Source of the DNA: Novosphingobium nitrogenifigens DSM 19370
GTDB taxonomy: Bacteria > Pseudomonadota > Alphaproteobacteria > Sphingomonadales > Sphingomonadaceae
Length of the DNA stretch: 64,000 nucleotides
Assembly (NCBI RefSeq): GCF_000192575.1
Contig: NZ_GL876926.1
Span: 709,929 to 773,928, forward strand
Direction of reading: 5' to 3'
Shown piece by piece: positions 51,116 to 59,543 of this stretch (positions are counted from its first letter, which is position 1; every line of letters starts with the position of its first letter). The notes beneath the pieces were generated by a model, which was not told the origin of the DNA, did no database searches, and saw nothing but the letters and a program-made list of their open reading frames with translations. The position numbers were made by a program, and so were the translations under genes.

Positions 51116-53173
51116 ATGCGCCCCGATCTTCTCAATCCGCTTTTCGCCGAAACCGAAAGTCTCAAGGGCGTTGGCCCGGGGCTGGCCCGTCCTCTTGAAA
51201 AGCTCGGCCTGACCCGTGTCAGGGATCTCGTCTATCACCTGCCGGATCGGTTCGTGTCCCGCCGCGCGGTGACGCGCCTTGACGAGGCAGGGATCGGCGA
51301 AAACATCGTCATCGGCCTTACCGTGCGCGAACATCGTGCCAGTGCCGGGCGGGGGCCCTTTCGCGTGCTGGCCGAGGACGATGCGGGCGATATCGTGACG
51401 CTCACGTATTTCGGCCGTGCATCCTATACCGCGCGCAAGCTGCTGCCGGTGGGCGAACGGCGCTGGATCGCAGGGCGCCTCGACCAGTTCGGGCAGATGC
51501 GCCAGATCGTTCACCCCGATCATGTCGCGCAGGACAGCGGCGAACTGACCGCGCATCTCACCGAGCCGGTCTACCCCCTGTCAGAAGGGCTCACGCAAGG
51601 TCGGATCGCCGGACTGGTGCATCAGGCGCTCGGGCATTTGCCTCACCTGCCCGAATGGGTCGAGCCGGGACTGCTGGCGCGGGAAGCCTGGCCAAACTGG
51701 GCCGAGGCGGTGGCCGAGGCGCACAAGGGTGAGAATGCCAAGGCGCGGGATCGCCTCGCCTACGACGAATTGCTCGCGAACAGCCTTGCCCTGATGCTTG
51801 TCCGGGCAAGCAACCGGACAAGGCGGGGCTTGCCGCTCCACGGCGACGGGCATTTGCGCAAGCGACTCGACCTTCCGTTTTCACTGACCGGCGCGCAGCA
51901 ACGCGCCATTGCCGAAGTCGAAGCCGATCTTGCGCAGGGTGCGCCAATGTTGCGTTTGCTGCAGGGCGATGTCGGCTCGGGCAAGACGGCAGTGGCGCTT
52001 CATGCCATGCTGATCGCGGTCGAGGCCGGGGCTCAGGCCGCCATGCTGGCGCCGACCGAAATCCTGGCCCGCCAACATGCCGAGACCCTGCGTCGCATGG
52101 CGGCCGGAACCGGGGTGACCATCGCTCTCCTGACCGGACGGGACAAGGGCAAGGCGCGCGAGGCGACGCTGATGGGCCTCCTCGACGGTTCGATCCAGAT
52201 CTGCGTCGGCACGCATGCGATCTTTCAGGAAGCGGTCGCCTATCGCAATCTCGCGCTGGTGGTGATCGACGAGCAGCATCGCTTTGGCGTCGGCCAGCGA
52301 TTGATGCTGACGCAAAAGGCCCGCACCACTGCGCATTGCCTTGCCATGACCGCAACGCCGATCCCGCGCACGCTGACATTGGCGCAATATGGCGAAATGG
52401 ACGTTTCCCGGCTCGACGAGATGCCGCCCGGACGCCAGCCCATCGACACGCGCGTCGTTTCGACCGATCGCGTCGAGGAAGTGATCGCGGGGATCGGTCG
52501 GCATCTGGCCAAGGGTGGGCAGGCCTATTGGGTATGCCCCATGGTTCGCGAACAGGAGACCGAGGATCTGGCCGCAGCCGAAGCGCGCCATGCCTTGTTG
52601 AAAGAGCGGTTCGGGGATGGCGTCGAGCTCGTCCACGGGCAATTGCGTCCCGAGGCGAAGGACGCGGCGATGGAGCGTTTCGCGCGGGGCGAGGCCGGTT
52701 TGCTGGTGGCAACGACCGTCATCGAAGTCGGTGTCGACGTTCCCAATGCGACATTGATGGTGATCGAGCACGCCGAACGCTTCGGCCTTGCCCAGTTGCA
52801 CCAGTTGCGCGGGCGAGTGGGGCGCGGAACCGGGCGGTCGACCTGTCTTTTGCTGCGCGGCGAAGCCCTGTCGGAAACCGGGCGCGAGCGTCTGGCGCTC
52901 ATGCGCGAAACGCAGGACGGGTTCCTGTTGGCCGAGGAAGACTTGCGTCTGCGTGGCGGCGGTGAACTGCTCGGGACGCGCCAGTCGGGCGATACTCCAT
53001 TCCGCGTTGCCAGTTTTGATCAGATCGCGCGCCTTTTGCCTCTCGCTCATGACGACGCACGCCTGCTGATGGAGCGGGACGGGGGGCTCTCCAGCCCGCG
53101 CGGAGAAGCGGCGCGGGTGCTGCTTTATCTGTTCGAGCGGGATTGGGGGGTGCAATTGCTGCGCGGGGGATGA
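51116..53173 (+). CDS. recG: ATP-dependent DNA helicase RecG
   Basis: 685-residue RecG, which regresses stalled forks and remodels branched DNA. An N-terminal wedge/OB domain (IVIGLTVREHRAS, LTYFGRASYTARKLLPVG) precedes the helicase core with LQGDVGSGKTAVAL (Walker A), DEQHRFGV, TATPIPRTL, ATTVIEVGVDVPNAT and LRGRVGRG; the C-terminal TRG-type segment follows. The beginning is assigned at ATG 51116 (MRPDLLNPLF); ATG 51101 is also in frame. The gene diverges from the host-attachment-type gene and ends near tRNA-Pro. Confidence 0.96.
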   Translation: MRPDLLNPLFAETESLKGVGPGLARPLEKLGLTRVRDLVYHLPDRFVSRRAVTRLDEAGIGENIVIGLTVREHRASAGRGPFRVLAEDDAGDIVTLTYFGRASYTARKLLPVGERRWIAGRLDQFGQMRQIVHPDHVAQDSGELTAHLTEPVYPLSEGLTQGRIAGLVHQALGHLPHLPEWVEPGLLAREAWPNWAEAVAEAHKGENAKARDRLAYDELLANSLALMLVRASNRTRRGLPLHGDGHLRKRLDLPFSLTGAQQRAIAEVEADLAQGAPMLRLLQGDVGSGKTAVALHAMLIAVEAGAQAAMLAPTEILARQHAETLRRMAAGTGVTIALLTGRDKGKAREATLMGLLDGSIQICVGTHAIFQEAVAYRNLALVVIDEQHRFGVGQRLMLTQKARTTAHCLAMTATPIPRTLTLAQYGEMDVSRLDEMPPGRQPIDTRVVSTDRVEEVIAGIGRHLAKGGQAYWVCPMVREQETEDLAAAEARHALLKERFGDGVELVHGQLRPEAKDAAMERFARGEAGLLVATTVIEVGVDVPNATLMVIEHAERFGLAQLHQLRGRVGRGTGRSTCLLLRGEALSETGRERLALMRETQDGFLLAEEDLRLRGGGELLGTRQSGDTPFRVASFDQIARLLPLAHDDARLLMERDGGLSSPRGEAARVLLYLFERDWGVQLLRGG

Positions 53174-53207
53174 CCTCCGCGCGGTCCGGCGTGGTCGCCC
53201 GGACATG

Positions 53208-53232
53208 AAAAACGCCGACCTTGCGGCCGGCG
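53208..53232 (-). terminator. Bidirectional terminator, tRNA-Pro / recG
   Basis: CGCCG (53213-53217) and CGGCG (53228-53232) enclose a GC-rich loop with further pairing; on the minus strand the stem is followed by TTTTT, suited to ending the tRNA-Pro transcript. On the plus strand CTTTC follows, so it may also serve recG. Confidence 0.6.
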
Positions 53233-53264
53233 CTTTCAATCCCCTGGACACCCAAGGAAGTAAG

Positions 53265-53341
53265 TGGTCGGGGAGAGAGGATTCGAACCTCCGGCCCCTG
53301 CCTCCCGAAGACAGTGCTCTACCAGGCTGAGCTACTCCCCG
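53265..53341 (-). tRNA. tRNA-Pro (CGG)
   Basis: 77-nt cloverleaf on the minus strand: acceptor CGGGGAG/CTCCCCG with A73 and encoded CCA, D arm AGCTCAGCCTGG, anticodon arm CTGTC-TTCGGGA-GGCAG with anticodon CGG, and GGTTCGAATCC T loop. It reads CCG codons. Confidence 0.95.
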
Positions 53342-53529
53342 ACCGGAGGCCGCTCATTGCTGGGCGGCCAAGGCAGAGCCGCCCTATAGGTAGGGGTTTC
53401 CGACGTGGCAAGCGGAGAAAATGACATTTCTGCAAAATTTCGCGTCGGGGCTGTGGGTAACTTTGGCGATCCACAGGAATCCGCGGAGTTTGCTTTGTCG
53501 CGAAATCACACAGGGTTAGGTTAGGCAGT

Positions 53530-54477
53530 ATGACGAGCAGCGCGCAAACCCACTACGAACAGCAATACCTCGACCTTATGGCGCGAATCTGGAGCCACGG
53601 GGACGAGCGGATCGATCGGACCGGAGTCGGAACGCGCTCGATCTTCGGCACCACGCTGCGGTTCGACCTGTCGGACGGGCAAGTGCCTCTGCTCACGACC
53701 AAGCGCATCTACTGGAAGACGGCGACCCGCGAATTCCTGTGGTTCCTGACCGGAGAGACCAACATTCGCCCGCTCTGCGCGCAAGGCGTCGAAATCTGGA
53801 CCGACTGGCCACTCGACCGCTATCGGCGCGAAACCGGCGATCGGATGACGCGCGAGGATTTTTCCCGTCGCATTGTCGAGGACGCTGATTTCGCGGCCCG
53901 CTGGGGCGAACTCGGCCCGGTCTATGGCAAGCAATGGACTGACTGGCCGGTCTATGAGGCCGATGCTGCGGCCGGGGCAGGGCTGTTCCGGCGGCGTGAG
54001 CGCGGGATCAATCAGGTCGCCGAGCTGGTCGAAGGGCTGCGTCGCAATCCGGGCGGACGGCGTCACATCGTCGAGGGCTGGAATGTCGCCGAGCTCGACG
54101 CGATGGCTTTGCCGCCCTGTCACAAGACCTATCAGTTCCATGTCGCCGACGGCAGGCTGTCCGGCATCGTCTATCAACGCAGTTGCGATGTGGCGCTGGG
54201 CCTTCCGTTCAATCTCTGGGGCGGGGCGCTCTTCATCCATATGCTGGCGCAGCAATGCGATCTCCTGCCCGGCGAGCTCGTGTGGATGGGCGGGGACACT
54301 CATCTCTATCTCAATCACGGCGATCTCGTCGAAGCGCAGCTCGCTCGCCAGCCCGCCGGCTCGCCCCGTCTTGTCCTGGGGCGCCGTCCGGCGAGCATTT
54401 TCGACTATGAAATTGGCGATTTCACGGTGCTCGACTATCACCCGCAAAAGCATCTGGCAGCGCCTGTGGCGGTCTGA
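53530..54477 (+). CDS. thyA: Thymidylate synthase (ThyA type)
   Basis: 315-residue folate-dependent thymidylate synthase, converting dUMP to dTMP. The catalytic Cys197 is in LPPCHKTYQF, and the family RRHIVEGWNVAELD, QRSCDVALGLPFN and HLYLNHGDLVEAQL are present. It is 51 residues longer than E. coli ThyA because of an insert between about 85 and 135 (TDWPLDRYRRETGDRM), like the insert of the Lactobacillus casei enzyme. It begins at ATG 53530; the upstream gap holds nested inverted repeats. Confidence 0.95.
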   Translation: MTSSAQTHYEQQYLDLMARIWSHGDERIDRTGVGTRSIFGTTLRFDLSDGQVPLLTTKRIYWKTATREFLWFLTGETNIRPLCAQGVEIWTDWPLDRYRRETGDRMTREDFSRRIVEDADFAARWGELGPVYGKQWTDWPVYEADAAAGAGLFRRRERGINQVAELVEGLRRNPGGRRHIVEGWNVAELDAMALPPCHKTYQFHVADGRLSGIVYQRSCDVALGLPFNLWGGALFIHMLAQQCDLLPGELVWMGGDTHLYLNHGDLVEAQLARQPAGSPRLVLGRRPASIFDYEIGDFTVLDYHPQKHLAAPVAV

Positions 54478-54486
54478 TGCGAATGA

Positions 54487-54515
54487 TTGACCACGTCCTG
54501 TCCCTGTAATATAAT
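54487..54515 (+). promoter_or_regulatory. Near-consensus sigma-70 promoter of the bkd operon
   Basis: TTGACC (54487-54492) and TATAAT (54510-54515) are separated by exactly 17 nt, 69 nt upstream of bkdA1, inside an AT-rich patch. This is the best-matched promoter in the window. Confidence 0.75.
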
Positions 54516-54583
54516 TTCCCAATCATAAAATAATCCGTCTTCGGCCGAGATTCGGCGGGGCGGGGATACGGGACAGGACGAGC

Positions 54584-55876
54584 ATGGACGGCAATCTGCC
54601 GCGGTTGGCACTGCACGTGCCCGAGCCGCGCTTTCGCCCCGGTGATGCGGTCGATTTCGGCGCTTTGCTGCTCTCACGCGCCGGGGAACAGCTACGCCCC
54701 GACGAAACATGCGCGGCAAGCGCAACGCATGGGCTGTGTCACGATCTGATCCGTGTTCTGGGCGAGGACGACCTCGCGCACGGTCCATGGAATCCCGCGC
54801 TCGATCCAGGAACGCTGATCCGCATGTTGCGGCTGATGGCGCTGACCCGGGCGTTTGACGCACGGATGGTGCGCGCCCAGAGGCAGGGCAAGACCAGCTT
54901 CTACATGAAATCGACCGGGGAAGAGGCGACCGCGGTCGCGACCGCGCTGGCGCTTGCGGACGATGACATGGTGTTCCCGACGTATCGTCAGCAGGGCTTG
55001 CTGATCGCGCGGGGGTACCCTCTGGTCGAGATGGTCGACCAGATCTTTTCCAACCGCGCCGACCGGCTCAAGGGGCGGCAATTGCCGATCATGTATTCGG
55101 CACGGGCGCAGTCGGTCTTCTCGATCTCTGGCAATCTGGCGACGCAGATCCCGCAAGCGGTGGGCTGGGCCATGGCGAGTGCCATTCGCGGCGACAGCCG
55201 GATCGCGACCGCCTTTGTCGGGGAAGGATCGAGCGCGGAAGGGGACTTCCATTCCGGCCTGACTTTCGCGGCGGTCTACCATGCACCGGTCGTCATCAAT
55301 CTCGTCAACAACCAATGGGCGATCTCGAGCTTTTCGGGATTTGCCGGTGCCGAACGGACGACCTTTGCTGCGCGCGCGATCGGGTACGGGATCGCGGGCC
55401 TGCGCGTCGACGGCAACGATCCGCTGGCGGTCTTTGCCGCCGTGCGCTGGGCTGCCGATCGGGCCCGCGCCAATGCCGGGCCGACCTTGATCGAACATTT
55501 CACCTATCGTGCAGAGGGACATTCGACGTCCGACGATCCTGGGCAATATCGTTCCGCAGCCGAACGCACCGAATGGCCACTGGGCGATCCCGTCGACCGC
55601 CTGATGCGTCATCTTGTCACGCTCGGCGTCTGGGATGCAGGGCAACAGGCGGACATGGATGCCGCCGTGGATGCCGAAGTGCGCGACGCGGTTCGGGCCG
55701 CCGAAGCGCACGGCACGCTGGGGCAGGGGCTCCACCACCCGTTCCGCACCATGTTCGAGGACGTCTTCGAAACGCCACCCTGGCACCTTGTCGAACAGAG
55801 TGAGCAGGCGATCCGGGAGCGCCGCATCAAGTGGCCCGACTGGAGCGACGAGGGCGATGTGGGAGAGCGGCCATGA
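54584..55876 (+). CDS. bkdA1: Branched-chain 2-oxoacid dehydrogenase E1, alpha subunit
   Basis: 430-residue thiamine-diphosphate-dependent E1 alpha, which decarboxylates the 2-oxoacids of Val, Leu and Ile. The TPP motif is AFVGEGSSAEGDFH...NLVNNQWAIS; SFYMKSTGEEA, FPTYRQQGLLIARG and the phosphorylation-loop-like YRAEGHSTSDDP are typical of the BkdA1 type rather than the pyruvate enzyme. The N-terminal 50 residues (HVPEPRFRPGDAVDF) resemble Pseudomonas BkdA1. The stop overlaps the beta-subunit start by 4 nt. No E3 (lpd) gene lies in the window. Confidence 0.9.
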   Translation: MDGNLPRLALHVPEPRFRPGDAVDFGALLLSRAGEQLRPDETCAASATHGLCHDLIRVLGEDDLAHGPWNPALDPGTLIRMLRLMALTRAFDARMVRAQRQGKTSFYMKSTGEEATAVATALALADDDMVFPTYRQQGLLIARGYPLVEMVDQIFSNRADRLKGRQLPIMYSARAQSVFSISGNLATQIPQAVGWAMASAIRGDSRIATAFVGEGSSAEGDFHSGLTFAAVYHAPVVINLVNNQWAISSFSGFAGAERTTFAARAIGYGIAGLRVDGNDPLAVFAAVRWAADRARANAGPTLIEHFTYRAEGHSTSDDPGQYRSAAERTEWPLGDPVDRLMRHLVTLGVWDAGQQADMDAAVDAEVRDAVRAAEAHGTLGQGLHHPFRTMFEDVFETPPWHLVEQSEQAIRERRIKWPDWSDEGDVGERP

Positions 55877-56892
55877 CCTCTCGCTCCATGACCATGATCG
55901 AGGCGATCAACGACGCTCTCGATGTCATGCTGTCCCGCGATCCTTCGGTGATCGTCCTTGGCGAGGATGTCGGCTATTTCGGCGGCGTCTTTCGCGCGAC
56001 TGCCGGGTTGCAGCGGAAACACGGCAAGACCCGCGTTTTCGATACGCCGATTTCCGAATGCGGCATCATCGGTGTCGCGGTCGGCATGGGTGCCTATGGC
56101 CTGCGCCCGGTACCCGAGATCCAGTTTGCGGACTACATCTATCCCGGCCTCGATCAGCTCGTGTCAGAGGCCGCGCGGCTGCGCTATCGCTCGGCGGGGG
56201 AATATACCGCGCCGATGACCGTGCGGGCACCGTTTGGCGGCGGCATCTTTGGAGGGCAAACGCACAGCCAGAGCCCCGAGGCGCTGTTCACCCATGTCGC
56301 CGGATTGAAGACGGTCGTGCCGAGCACGCCCCATGACGCCAAGGGTCTGCTGATCGCGGCGATCGAGGACAACGATCCGGTGATCTTCTTCGAGCCCAAG
56401 CGGCTCTACAACGGCCCCTTCAACGGGCATTACGACGAACCCGCGATTCCCTGGTCCCGCCATCCCGACAGCATGGTTCCCGAAGGGCATTACCGCATCC
56501 CTCTCGGCAACGCGCGCGTTGCCCGCGAAGGGCAGGACGTGACCGTGCTGGCCTATGGCACCATGGTCCATGTCGCACTCGAAGTGGCGGCACGCGAAGG
56601 TATCGATGCCGAAGTGATCGACTTGCGCACGCTGGTCCCGCTCGATATCGTTGCTGTGGAAAAGTCGGTGCAAAAGACCGGCAAATGCCTCGTCGTGCAT
56701 GAGGCCACGCGCACAGGCGGGTTCGGTGCGGAACTCGCCGCCCTCGTTCAGGAACGGTGTTTCTGGCACCTCGAAGCCCCGGTCGAGCGCGTGACCGGTT
56801 TCGACACGCCGTACCCGCACAGTCTCGAATGGGCCTATTTCCCCGGCCCCGTCCGCCTTGGTGAAGCCTTTGCCCGCCTCGCCCGCGCCTGA
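55873..56892 (+). CDS. bkdA2: Branched-chain 2-oxoacid dehydrogenase E1, beta subunit
   Basis: 339-residue E1 beta (transketolase-like pyrimidine-binding fold). Visible marks are VLGEDVGYFGGVFRAT, the DTPISECGIIGVAVGMGAYG segment, QSPEALFTHVAGLKTVVPSTPHDAKGLL, and DLRTLVPLDIVAVEKSVQKTGK. The start ATG 55873 overlaps the alpha-subunit stop, consistent with one-to-one assembly into the alpha2-beta2 E1 that delivers an acyl group to the lipoyl of E2 encoded next. Confidence 0.92.
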   Translation: MTSRSMTMIEAINDALDVMLSRDPSVIVLGEDVGYFGGVFRATAGLQRKHGKTRVFDTPISECGIIGVAVGMGAYGLRPVPEIQFADYIYPGLDQLVSEAARLRYRSAGEYTAPMTVRAPFGGGIFGGQTHSQSPEALFTHVAGLKTVVPSTPHDAKGLLIAAIEDNDPVIFFEPKRLYNGPFNGHYDEPAIPWSRHPDSMVPEGHYRIPLGNARVAREGQDVTVLAYGTMVHVALEVAAREGIDAEVIDLRTLVPLDIVAVEKSVQKTGKCLVVHEATRTGGFGAELAALVQERCFWHLEAPVERVTGFDTPYPHSLEWAYFPGPVRLGEAFARLARA

Positions 56893-56923
56893 TCCCCGTT
56901 CTGCTGCCGGAGTTGCCGAGCCC

Positions 56924-58138
56924 ATGAGCCGCATCATTTTCCGTCTTCCCGACATTGGCGAAGGGATTGCCGAAGCCGAAATCGTCGCCTGGCACGTCGC
57001 GGTCGGCGACTGGGTCGAAGAGGACAAGCCGCTTGCCGACGTCATGACCGACAAGGCCACGGTCGAGATGGAAAGCCCTGCGACCGGGCGCATCGTCGAG
57101 CTTGGGGGCGAAGTGGGATCGCGCCTTGCCATCGGAGCGCCGCTGGTCGTCATCGAGACCGGGGACGGCGATGGGTCCGAGCGGGGCAACGATGAACACG
57201 CGTCCTCCCTTCCGCCTCCGCCCCGAATCGTTCCGGACCGTGAGGACCGCCCTGCGGCGGCACCGTTACTGCGTGTTCTGGCCAGTCCGGCGGTTCGGGC
57301 GCGGGCGCGCGATCTGGGGATCGACCTTGCCGTGGTTCGTCCCGGCCCGGACGGGCGCGTGCGCCATGGGGACCTCGACCGATATGTTGCATGGTCGGGC
57401 GGCGGCCATGGCGCAGCAGGAAAGGCTCGCGCCGACGAAGTGGTGAAGGTCGCCGGGCTGCGTCGCCGGATCGCCGAGAACATGGCGGCGTCCAAGCGGC
57501 ACATCCCGCATTTTTCCTATGTCGAGGAAATCGACGTGACCGCGCTCGAAAGCATGCGCGCCGATCTTAACGGCGAGGACGACACCCGACCGCGTCTCAC
57601 TCTGCTGCCGTTCCTGGTCACGGCGATCTGCCGGGTGATTCCCGATTTTCCCATGATCAATGCGCGGTATGACGACGAAGCCGAAGTGGTGACGCGTCAT
57701 GGCGCCGTACACATGGGGATCGCCACACAGACCCCGCAGGGCCTGATGGTTCCGGTGTTGCGCAATGCGCAGGACAAAAACCTGTGGCAACTGGCCCGCG
57801 AGATCGCCCGCCTTGCCGAGGACGCGCGCTCGGGCGTGATCGCGCGTCAGGACCTCATCGGCTCGACACTGACCATCACCAGTCTCGGCGCATTGGGAGG
57901 TGTCGCGACGACACCCGTCATCAATCGTCCCGAAGTCGCAATCATCGGCCCCAACCGAATCGTCGAGCGGCCGATGTTCGTGCCCGACGGACTGGGGGGA
58001 GAGCGTGTTGCCAAGCGCAAGCTCATGAATCTGTCGATCAGTTGCGATCACCGCGTCGTCGATGGCTGGGATGCGGCCTCGTTCGTTCAGGCGGTGAAGA
58101 ATCTGCTTGAACGTCCGGCTCGGCTGCTGGCGCCCTGA
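56924..58138 (+). CDS. bkdB: Branched-chain 2-oxoacid dehydrogenase E2 (lipoyl acyltransferase)
   Basis: 404-residue E2 core. A single lipoyl domain (residues 1-80) carries the lipoylated Lys44 in MTDKATVEM; an E1/E3-binding domain (LASPAVRARARDLGIDL, about 118-155) and a catalytic acyltransferase domain (about 175-404) follow, with the active-site His in ISCDHRVVDGWDA. The start ATG 56924 has CCGGAG upstream. The single lipoyl domain and neighbours point to the branched-chain complex rather than pyruvate dehydrogenase. It ends 10 nt before the convergent exported-protein gene. Confidence 0.92.
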   Translation: MSRIIFRLPDIGEGIAEAEIVAWHVAVGDWVEEDKPLADVMTDKATVEMESPATGRIVELGGEVGSRLAIGAPLVVIETGDGDGSERGNDEHASSLPPPPRIVPDREDRPAAAPLLRVLASPAVRARARDLGIDLAVVRPGPDGRVRHGDLDRYVAWSGGGHGAAGKARADEVVKVAGLRRRIAENMAASKRHIPHFSYVEEIDVTALESMRADLNGEDDTRPRLTLLPFLVTAICRVIPDFPMINARYDDEAEVVTRHGAVHMGIATQTPQGLMVPVLRNAQDKNLWQLAREIARLAEDARSGVIARQDLIGSTLTITSLGALGGVATTPVINRPEVAIIGPNRIVERPMFVPDGLGGERVAKRKLMNLSISCDHRVVDGWDAASFVQAVKNLLERPARLLAP

Positions 58139-58148
58139 GAGCGTCCTT

Positions 58149-58661
58149 TCAGCGTACCACGCCGCGATAGGTGATCTGTCCCGCGCCGGTGGCGGCGCGG
58201 CGACCGGGAACGCGCCAGCGCACATGCGTGACGTCGTCCGGGGCTGCACGGCGCCAGATGCCGCCGGCATCGCGCACGAGCAGCGTGGGCAGCGGGCCCC
58301 AGGTGCGCCCGCCGTCCACGGATACTTCCTCGTTGGCATCCGTGCTCGACTGGAAGGCGACCGTATGGGGGAGGGGGTTCATCACGGTGAAGTCACCGGT
58401 TTCGTTCGAGGTCCAGTTCACGACGAAGATCAGCCGGTCTCCGGGGTGAAGCTGCTCTGCCCGTTCGAGCACTCGCGCCATGCGTCCGCCCGGCGCGCTT
58501 TCGAAGCGTTCGACGAAGACGTCACTGGCAAGCCGGACGCGGGCCGGGCGCGGGGCAAGCGCCCGGTTTATCGAGAGGGGGGTAGGCGCGGTTGCCGCCA
58601 ACGCGACAAGGGGCATCATCGTTATCGAACCGATCATCGCACGTGCCGTCTGCTTCAACAT
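58149..58661 (-). CDS. Exported protein of unknown function
   Basis: 170-residue protein with a signal peptide ending around LVALAATAP. The mature part is a predicted beta-sandwich (RVRLASDVFVERFES, PGDRLIFVVNWTSNETGDFTVMNPLPHTVAFQSS, SVDGGRTWGPLPTLLV, DDVTHVRWRVPG), resembling DUF11/conserved-repeat domains of surface proteins. I recognise the type but not a function. It converges on the bkd operon with a 10-bp gap. Confidence 0.75.
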   Translation of the reverse strand: MLKQTARAMIGSITMMPLVALAATAPTPLSINRALAPRPARVRLASDVFVERFESAPGGRMARVLERAEQLHPGDRLIFVVNWTSNETGDFTVMNPLPHTVAFQSSTDANEEVSVDGGRTWGPLPTLLVRDAGGIWRRAAPDDVTHVRWRVPGRRAATGAGQITYRGVVR

Positions 58662-58804
58662 CTGTGGCGCCCCAAGCCATGCCTGTCGTTGGTACCCCTG
58701 TTTCCTTGCACGATCGTGGCGAAGTTCAGGTTAACGGCACCTGATTCTCCCCCACAAAGGGCCGGGTGAAATCAGCATGTGGAAAAAAACTTTGTGCAGG
58801 TTTG

Positions 58805-58833
58805 TTGACAGTCTCGATGCGGGGCCATAGAGG
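58805..58833 (+). promoter_or_regulatory. Candidate promoter of tRNA-Asp genes
   Basis: A perfect TTGACA (58805-58810) is 17 nt before TAGAGG (58828-58833), and the first tRNA-Asp begins 21 nt further on. The -10 is poor, but the spacing and position suit a stable-RNA promoter. Confidence 0.55.
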
Positions 58834-58853
58834 CACGGCTCCCAAGCGGAAAC

Positions 58854-58930
58854 GCGGGTGTAGCTCAGTTGGTTAGAGTGCCGGCCTGTCACGCCGGAGG
58901 TCGCGGGTTCGAGCCCCGTCACTCGCGCCA
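58854..58930 (+). tRNA. tRNA-Asp (GTC), copy 1
   Basis: 77-nt cloverleaf with encoded CCA: acceptor GCGGGTG/CACTCGC, D arm AGCTCAGTTGG, anticodon arm CCGGC-CTGTCAC-GCCGG with anticodon GTC, T loop GGTTCGAGCC. Confidence 0.96.
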
Positions 58931-58972
58931 TCCGCTTGGGAAGATGCCCTTTTTCGGGGCGAAACCAGATGC

Positions 58973-59049
58973 GCGGGTGTAGCTCAGTTGGTTAGAGTGC
59001 CGGCCTGTCACGCCGGAGGTCGCGGGTTCGAGCCCCGTCACTCGCGCCA
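58973..59049 (+). tRNA. tRNA-Asp (GTC), copy 2
   Basis: Identical to the first copy over all 77 nt, 42 nt downstream on the same strand and probably in the same transcript. Confidence 0.96.
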
Positions 59050-59142
59050 TGGTTTCGCAAAGTCCGATCGGGCGAAGTCCAGGTGGTTCGCCGCCTGATC
59101 TTCACCGAGCGGCGAGTGATCTGGATAAAGATCAGGCAAGGT

Positions 59143-59173
59143 GGCGGACGACGCAAGTCGGTCCGCCTCTTTG
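59143..59173 (+). terminator. Intrinsic terminator after tRNA-Asp pair
   Basis: GGCGGAC (59143-59149) pairs with GTCCGCC (59161-59167), continuing inside as GAC-GCAA-GTC with one bulged base; TCTTT follows. It lies 94 nt after the second tRNA. Confidence 0.6.
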
Positions 59174-59212
59174 CGTTTCGGCCTGAGGTTGCCGTTTTTC
59201 AAATCAGGTGAC

Positions 59213-59228
59213 GACCGAAATTTCGGTC
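59213..59228. repeat. Perfect 16-bp palindrome
   Basis: GACCGAAATTTCGGTC in the gap between the tRNA-Asp pair and the convergent DUF2842 gene. Two further GAGAATC(A/G)CC words (59272-59302) stand nearby. No gene starts close by on either strand, so an operator role is not obvious. Confidence 0.45.
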
Positions 59229-59312
59229 GAAGTTTCGGACGGGCTTGCCGATCCGCGAATCGCTCGCCTTTCGAGAATCACCGAAATCTTGAGAATCGCC
59301 GGGCTGGAGGAG

Positions 59313-59543
59313 CTACCCCCAGCGTCCGGTTTCCATCCAGATCATGAATCGCCTGAGCGGCAGGATCCAGATCGTGCCCAGCGCGATATAGGCCACCATC
59401 TGGGCCAGCACCGGCCATGTTGCCAGCGGACCGGCCAGCATGGCCACGACGCCGACATAAATTGCCAGTGCGATGACGAGCGTCAAGACGCCGATGGGTT
59501 TGCGCCAGGTCGGCCTTGCATCGCCCGGGTTGAAATCAGGCAT
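59313..59543 (-). CDS. DUF2842 small membrane protein
   Basis: 76-residue protein with two membrane helices (about 19-40 and 45-65), starting MPDFNPGDARPTWRKPIGVL and ending RRFMIWMETGRWG. The WRKPxG start and WILPLRRFMIWMETG end are typical of DUF2842, a small family widespread in alphaproteobacteria with unknown function. Its first codons overlap the end of fthC by 8 nt, so it is translated from the same mRNA. Confidence 0.85.
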   Translation of the reverse strand: MPDFNPGDARPTWRKPIGVLTLVIALAIYVGVVAMLAGPLATWPVLAQMVAYIALGTIWILPLRRFMIWMETGRWG

